From positions 6,088 to 30,930 of the forward strand of contig DJEE01000131.1 of NCBI GenBank assembly GCA_002431805.1: a stretch of 24,843 bases of DNA, read 5' to 3'. A program made the translations under genes and the position numbers. The DNA comes from Eggerthellaceae bacterium UBA5906. GTDB lineage: Bacteria > Actinomycetota > Coriobacteriia > Coriobacteriales > Eggerthellaceae. The notes under the pieces were generated by a model that was not told where the DNA came from, did not search any database, and was given only the letters and a program-made list of their open reading frames with translations. Of the stretch, positions 22,074-24,843 are shown piece by piece (the stretch's first letter is position 1; each line of letters opens with the position of its first letter).

Positions 22074-22913
22074 ATGAGCGTAGAGCAAGGACAAGCGTTT
22101 TCCTCGTTTGCTGCCGCAGCGGCGGCTGCGCGGGAAAACCCTCGCGTGCACGGAACGCTGGCGGAAGCGCCGGTATCGCGCGACGAGAACGGCAAGGTAA
22201 CCGGCGCCGCGCAGAAGGCGTTGGTGCTGTGCAGCGGCGGCGTGGACTCCACCACGCTTCTGGCCATGGCGGTTAAGCGCTTCGGCGCCGAAAACGTGTA
22301 CGCGTTGAGCATCTCGTACGGTCAGCGCCACGAAAAGGAAATCGAAAGCGCAAAAGCGGTGGCGGCATATTATGGCGTTGAGCAGCGTTTTCTAGACCTG
22401 TCGGCCATTTTTGCCGACAGCAACTGCAGCTTACTCGCGCATTCAACCGACGATGTGCCCGAGGAAAGCTACGCCGAGCAGCTTGACGAAACCGACGGTG
22501 CGCCGGTAAGCACGTACGTGCCGTTTCGCAACGGGCTGTTCCTTTCGTCGGCGGCATCAATGGCGCTGTCGCTCGGCGCAAGCGTGCTGTTTTACGGCGC
22601 GCATCACGACGATTGGGCGGGCAATGCCTACCCCGACTGTTCGGTGGAGTTCGTGAACGCAATGAACCTAGCTATCACGCAGGGTACGGGCGGTGAGCTG
22701 CATATGGAGGCGCCGTTTGTGCAATGGTCGAAGGCCGACATTGTGAAATGCGGCCTTGAGCTGGGTGTTCCGTATGAGCTTACGTGGAGTTGCTACGAGG
22801 GCGGCGAGCGTCCGTGCGGTGTGTGCGGCACGTGCATCGATCGCAACCGCGCATTTGAGGCAAACGGTATGCGCGATCCGTTGCTTGACAAACTGGATGC
22901 CGAAGGGAAATAG
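22074..22913 (+). CDS. queC: 7-cyano-7-deazaguanine synthase
   Basis: This 279-aa enzyme makes preQ0 from 7-carboxy-7-deazaguanine, ammonia and ATP. The PP-loop is SGGVDST (residues 54-60), followed by SISYGQRHEKEIESA. FYGAHHDDWAGNAYPDC is the family's substrate region. The zinc-site cysteines are in CYEGGERPCGVCGTC near the C-terminus. It starts two bases after the queE stop. An N-terminal extension of about 45 residues, Ala-rich, precedes the usual start and has no recognised function. Confidence 0.95.
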   Translation: MSVEQGQAFSSFAAAAAAARENPRVHGTLAEAPVSRDENGKVTGAAQKALVLCSGGVDSTTLLAMAVKRFGAENVYALSISYGQRHEKEIESAKAVAAYYGVEQRFLDLSAIFADSNCSLLAHSTDDVPEESYAEQLDETDGAPVSTYVPFRNGLFLSSAASMALSLGASVLFYGAHHDDWAGNAYPDCSVEFVNAMNLAITQGTGGELHMEAPFVQWSKADIVKCGLELGVPYELTWSCYEGGERPCGVCGTCIDRNRAFEANGMRDPLLDKLDAEGK

Positions 22914-22922
22914 GAGAGTATT

Positions 22923-23426
22923 GTGACTAACGAAAAACCTATGCGCGAAGGCGCTAGTGACCTGTCGCTTTTGGGCAACCAGGGCGTGCATTATCCGCAA
23001 ACGTATGACCCCAGCGTGTTGGAAACGTTCGAGAACAAGCACCCCGACAACGATTACTTCGTGAAGTTCAACTGCCCGGAGTTCACGGCATTGTGCCCCA
23101 TCACCGGCCAGCCCGACTTCGCCACCATCTACATTTCCTATGTGCCCAACATCCGCATGGTGGAAAGCAAAAGCCTGAAGCTGTATCTGTTCAGCTTTCG
23201 CAACCACGGTGATTTCCACGAGGATTGCGTCAACGTGATCATGAAGGACCTGATTGCGCTGATGGACCCGAAATACATCGAGGTGTGGGGCAAGTTTCTG
23301 CCGCGCGGCGGCATCTCCATTGACCCGTACTGCAACTACGGCAAGCCGGGCACGCGCTGGGAGCAGGTTGCCTGGGATCGCCTGGCCAACCATGACTTGC
23401 ATCCCGAGGCTGTGGATAATCGCTAG
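22923..23426 (+). CDS. queF: NADPH-dependent 7-cyano-7-deazaguanine reductase
   Basis: This 167-aa enzyme reduces preQ0 to preQ1, the base inserted into tRNA by bacterial Tgt. It is the short, single-domain type. The catalytic Cys 58 and Asp 65 lie in [12 protein letters not shown]. The family segment [22 protein letters not shown] holds the NADPH-side motif and the substrate Glu. The GTG at 22923 follows AGGAGAG (22912-22918), which overlaps the queC stop. It is the last gene of the operon; a long inverted repeat follows. Confidence 0.96.
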   Translation: MTNEKPMREGASDLSLLGNQGVHYPQTYDPSVLETFENKHPDNDYFVKFNCPEFTALCPITGQPDFATIYISYVPNIRMVESKSLKLYLFSFRNHGDFHEDCVNVIMKDLIALMDPKYIEVWGKFLPRGGISIDPYCNYGKPGTRWEQVAWDRLANHDLHPEAVDNR

Positions 23427-23433
23427 CCCTATC

Positions 23434-23542
23434 GTGCACACAGGCGTAAATTTTGGCAGGAACAAAACAGTACGATTGACCTGGGAATATGTTGCATAAT
23501 GCCAGGTCAACTGCTCTGTCAAAATTTGCGGCTGTGTGTGCA
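23434..23542. repeat. Long two-tier inverted repeat between queF and the PAP2 gene
   Basis: Outer arms of about 26 bp (23434-23459 and 23516-23542) match with few mismatches around AAATTTTG/CAAAATTT. Inner arms TTGACCTGG (23476-23484) and CCAGGTCAA (23502-23510) are perfect. The innermost TATG-TTG-CATA can also pair. It has no coding potential and no T-run. It may be a decayed MITE or a large terminator-like structure. Confidence 0.65.
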
Positions 23543-23558
23543 AGCGCAACGTTTACCG

Positions 23559-23564
23559 TACAAT
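23559..23564 (+). promoter_or_regulatory. -10 box of the PAP2 gene, leaderless start
   Basis: TACAAT ends six bases before the ATG at 23571, so the message would begin at or next to the start codon. No ribosome binding site is present. Confidence 0.5.
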
Positions 23565-23570
23565 AGCTTC

Positions 23571-24095
23571 ATGCGAAAAGAAACCTACATACGAATGGTT
23601 GAGGGGCTGCGCGCGCGGCCTACGCTTGCGCGCGGCATTACGCTGGCGAATAAGGTTATTACCGATGCAGTGTACGTGGCATACCCGTGCTTGCTTGTGT
23701 GGCTGGCGTATGCGGCCGTAATTGCGGGCGGCGGGGAAGCGATAGGGGCGCTTGAGCGGGCGGTGCTGGTACCGGGCATTTCGTTTGCGCTGGTCACGGT
23801 GGTGCGCAAAGCTGTGAACGCGCCACGGCCCTATGAAGTGTTTGGCGTGGCGCCCGTTATCCCGAAAGACACGCAGGGCAACTCGTTTCCCAGCAGGCAC
23901 GCGTTCAGCATTTTCGTGATAGCCATGACGTTTTGCGCTTGTTGCCCGCTTGCCTGGGCAGGCCCCGTGATGCTGACAGCAGGCGTTGTGCTGGCCGCCA
24001 TTCGCGTAGTCTCGGGCGTCCACTTCCCGCGCGACGTTGCCGCCGGTGCGCTGTGCGGTGTGCTTGCGGGGTGGATTGGCTTCTGGCTGCTGTGA
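23571..24095 (+). CDS. PAP2-family membrane phosphatase
   Basis: This 174-aa membrane protein has about five hydrophobic segments. The three phosphatase motifs are present: KAVNAPRP, PSRHAFS and SGVHFPRD, giving the catalytic His pair and the Arg/Lys phosphate binders. Motif 2 has PSRH in place of the usual PSGH. The family dephosphorylates lipid phosphates such as undecaprenyl diphosphate or phosphatidic acid on the outer face of the membrane. The start at 23571 lies just after a TACAAT box. The in-frame start at 23499 would run through the inverted repeat. Confidence 0.88.
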   Translation: MRKETYIRMVEGLRARPTLARGITLANKVITDAVYVAYPCLLVWLAYAAVIAGGGEAIGALERAVLVPGISFALVTVVRKAVNAPRPYEVFGVAPVIPKDTQGNSFPSRHAFSIFVIAMTFCACCPLAWAGPVMLTAGVVLAAIRVVSGVHFPRDVAAGALCGVLAGWIGFWLL

Positions 24096-24121
24096 GGCTT
24101 CGACAGGTGCAGATGGCGTTG

Positions 24122-24175
24122 GGCCAAGCGTGAACACGGGGACGGAGTCGGTGTTCACGCTTGGCCTTTCTTTTT
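24122..24175 (+). terminator. Repeat arm acting as terminator of the PAP2 gene
   Basis: GGCCAAGCGTGAACAC (24122-24137) pairs perfectly over 16 bp with GTGTTCACGCTTGGCC (24151-24166), followed by TTTCTTTTT. It lies 26 bp after the stop codon. Confidence 0.7.
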
Positions 24176-24217
24176 GAAACGCTTTTTGTGAACACCAACT
24201 CCGTCCCCGTGTTCACG
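24122..24217. repeat. BIME-like palindromic repeat, diverged full copy
   Basis: The left arm (24129-24159) keeps GTGAACAC, GGGGACGGAG and GTGTTCAC. The right arm (24187-24217) keeps GTGAACACC, CTCCGTCCCC and GTGTTCACG. The 27-nt spacer is T-rich and lacks the TTTGGGAAATG core of the other copies. Confidence 0.8.
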
Positions 24218-24270
24218 GGGGGTTTGCGCAGACACTCGCCGGCGCTTGGCGCCATCACACTGTAAAACGC

Positions 24271-24307
24271 AAAAAGGCCCGCTCAATGGGGAGTTGAGCG
24301 GGCCTTT
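24271..24307 (-). terminator. Terminator of the O-acetylhomoserine sulfhydrylase gene
   Basis: AAAGGCCCGCTCAA (24273-24286) pairs perfectly with TTGAGCGGGCCTTT (24294-24307). Read on the minus strand it is followed by TTTTT. It lies about 95 bp after the stop. 24218-24402 holds no other gene. Confidence 0.88.
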
Positions 24308-24402
24308 GCTGCTGCTGGCTGGCCAAGCGTGTCTGCCAGCAGCATATGTGCGAAGCTGCGGCAGCGCGGCGATTCGCCGCCGCGCTCGCTTGAGGGAATA
24401 GG

Positions 24403-24843
24403 CTATTTAATGGCTTCGAAGCCAGCGGCCAGGTCGTCGATGATGTCGTTGATGTTCTCGGTGCCGATAGACAGACGCACGGTGGTGGGCTTGATGCCGG
24501 CGGCCAGCAGCTCTTCCTCGGTCAGCTGAGAGTGCGTGGTGGAAGCAGGGTGGATGACCAGGGACTTCACGTCAGCAACGTTGGCCAGCAGGCTGAACAG
24601 GTGCAGGTTGTCGATGAACACACGTGCCGCGTCCTTGCCGCCCTTGATGTCGAAGGTGAAGATCGAGCCGGCGCCGTTCGGGAAGTACTTCTTGTACAGA
24701 TCGTGGTCCTTGCGACCCTCGATGGACGGGTGGGAGATGGACTCGACCTCCGGGACGGTCTTCAGATAGTCGATGACCTTCAACGCGTTCTGGACATGGC
24801 GCTCGACGCGCAGGGACAGGGTCTCCGTGCCCTGCAGCAGCAG
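24403..24843 (-). CDS. metY: O-acetylhomoserine aminocarboxypropyltransferase (C-terminal part)
   Basis: The 147 visible codons run off the right edge of the window, so the N-terminal two thirds are missing. The frame reads [21 protein letters not shown], then [17 protein letters not shown], and the C-terminal family signature [40 protein letters not shown]. This is the PLP-dependent Cys/Met metabolism family. The Thr-Thr-His-Ser-Gln region and [10 protein letters not shown] favour O-acetylhomoserine sulfhydrylase, which joins sulfide or methanethiol to O-acetylhomoserine, over cystathionine synthases. The pyridoxal-binding Lys lies outside the window. Confidence 0.9.
   Translation of the reverse strand: MLLQGTETLSLRVERHVQNALKVIDYLKTVPEVESISHPSIEGRKDHDLYKKYFPNGAGSIFTFDIKGGKDAARVFIDNLHLFSLLANVADVKSLVIHPASTTHSQLTEEELLAAGIKPTTVRLSIGTENINDIIDDLAAGFEAIK

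Noticed and set aside
20784..23426. folE or queA/tgt within the que operon
   Set aside because: Only queD, queE, queC and queF are present; the other pathway genes must lie elsewhere.

Overview
This is a GC-rich chromosomal segment. Together, the gene set, the Ala-rich sortase-type surface protein ending in LAQTGD, and gene starts that sit 6-7 bases after a TACAAT-like -10 box suggest an actinobacterium of class Coriobacteriia (Eggerthella/Adlercreutzia/Slackia type). That placement is an inference from style and content, not from a search.

Layout. 1-3900: a 1129-aa secreted, wall-anchored protein with two long Ala/Lys/Glu coiled coils flanking a CAP/SCP domain, preceded by a run of ten G that falls inside a possible promoter spacer. 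4353-5864: an MFS drug-type transporter. 5922-6809: a LysR regulator on the minus strand. 7015-12108: a tight seven-gene operon of visibly lower GC. It encodes a small Trp-rich secreted protein, an ABC ATPase, two membrane-anchored exoproteins and three different integral membrane proteins, and it ends in a perfect 15-bp-stem terminator. This cluster is the best candidate for a poorly described system. 12196-13377 (minus): a secreted coiled-coil protein with a C-terminal lysozyme-like domain. 13791-18595: a housekeeping run of metG, a TatD-family DNase, an iron-sulfur flavoprotein with a basic tail, and ksgA (rsmA). 19046-19378: veg. 19552-19627: tRNA-Ala(CGC), followed by a 31-bp duplication of its 3' end 191 bp downstream. 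19877-20530: a HAD phosphatase. 20592-23426: the preQ0/preQ1 operon queD-queE-queC-queF, led by a recognisable preQ1-I riboswitch. 23571-24095: a PAP2 phosphatase. 24403-24843 (minus): the C-terminal part of O-acetylhomoserine sulfhydrylase, cut by the window edge.

The larger intergenic gaps on the housekeeping part of the window share one palindromic repeat family. Two arms of about 31 bp, each a self-hairpin GTGAACA...TGTTCAC around a GGGGACGGAG core, stand in opposite orientation about 28 bp apart. There are four full copies, one half copy cut by the left edge, and several decayed copies. They look like BIME/REP elements. None lies inside a gene or inside the low-GC operon.

How the genes relate. 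The que genes convert 6-carboxytetrahydropterin-route intermediates to preQ1 and are probably switched off by preQ1 through the leader RNA. metG, tatD, the flavoprotein and ksgA are adjacent or overlapping, which is the familiar metG-tatD-ksgA neighbourhood with a flavoprotein inserted; veg follows after a repeat-filled gap. The seven-gene operon has the composition of a peptide/protein secretion or antimicrobial-immunity unit, but its function cannot be read from sequence alone.
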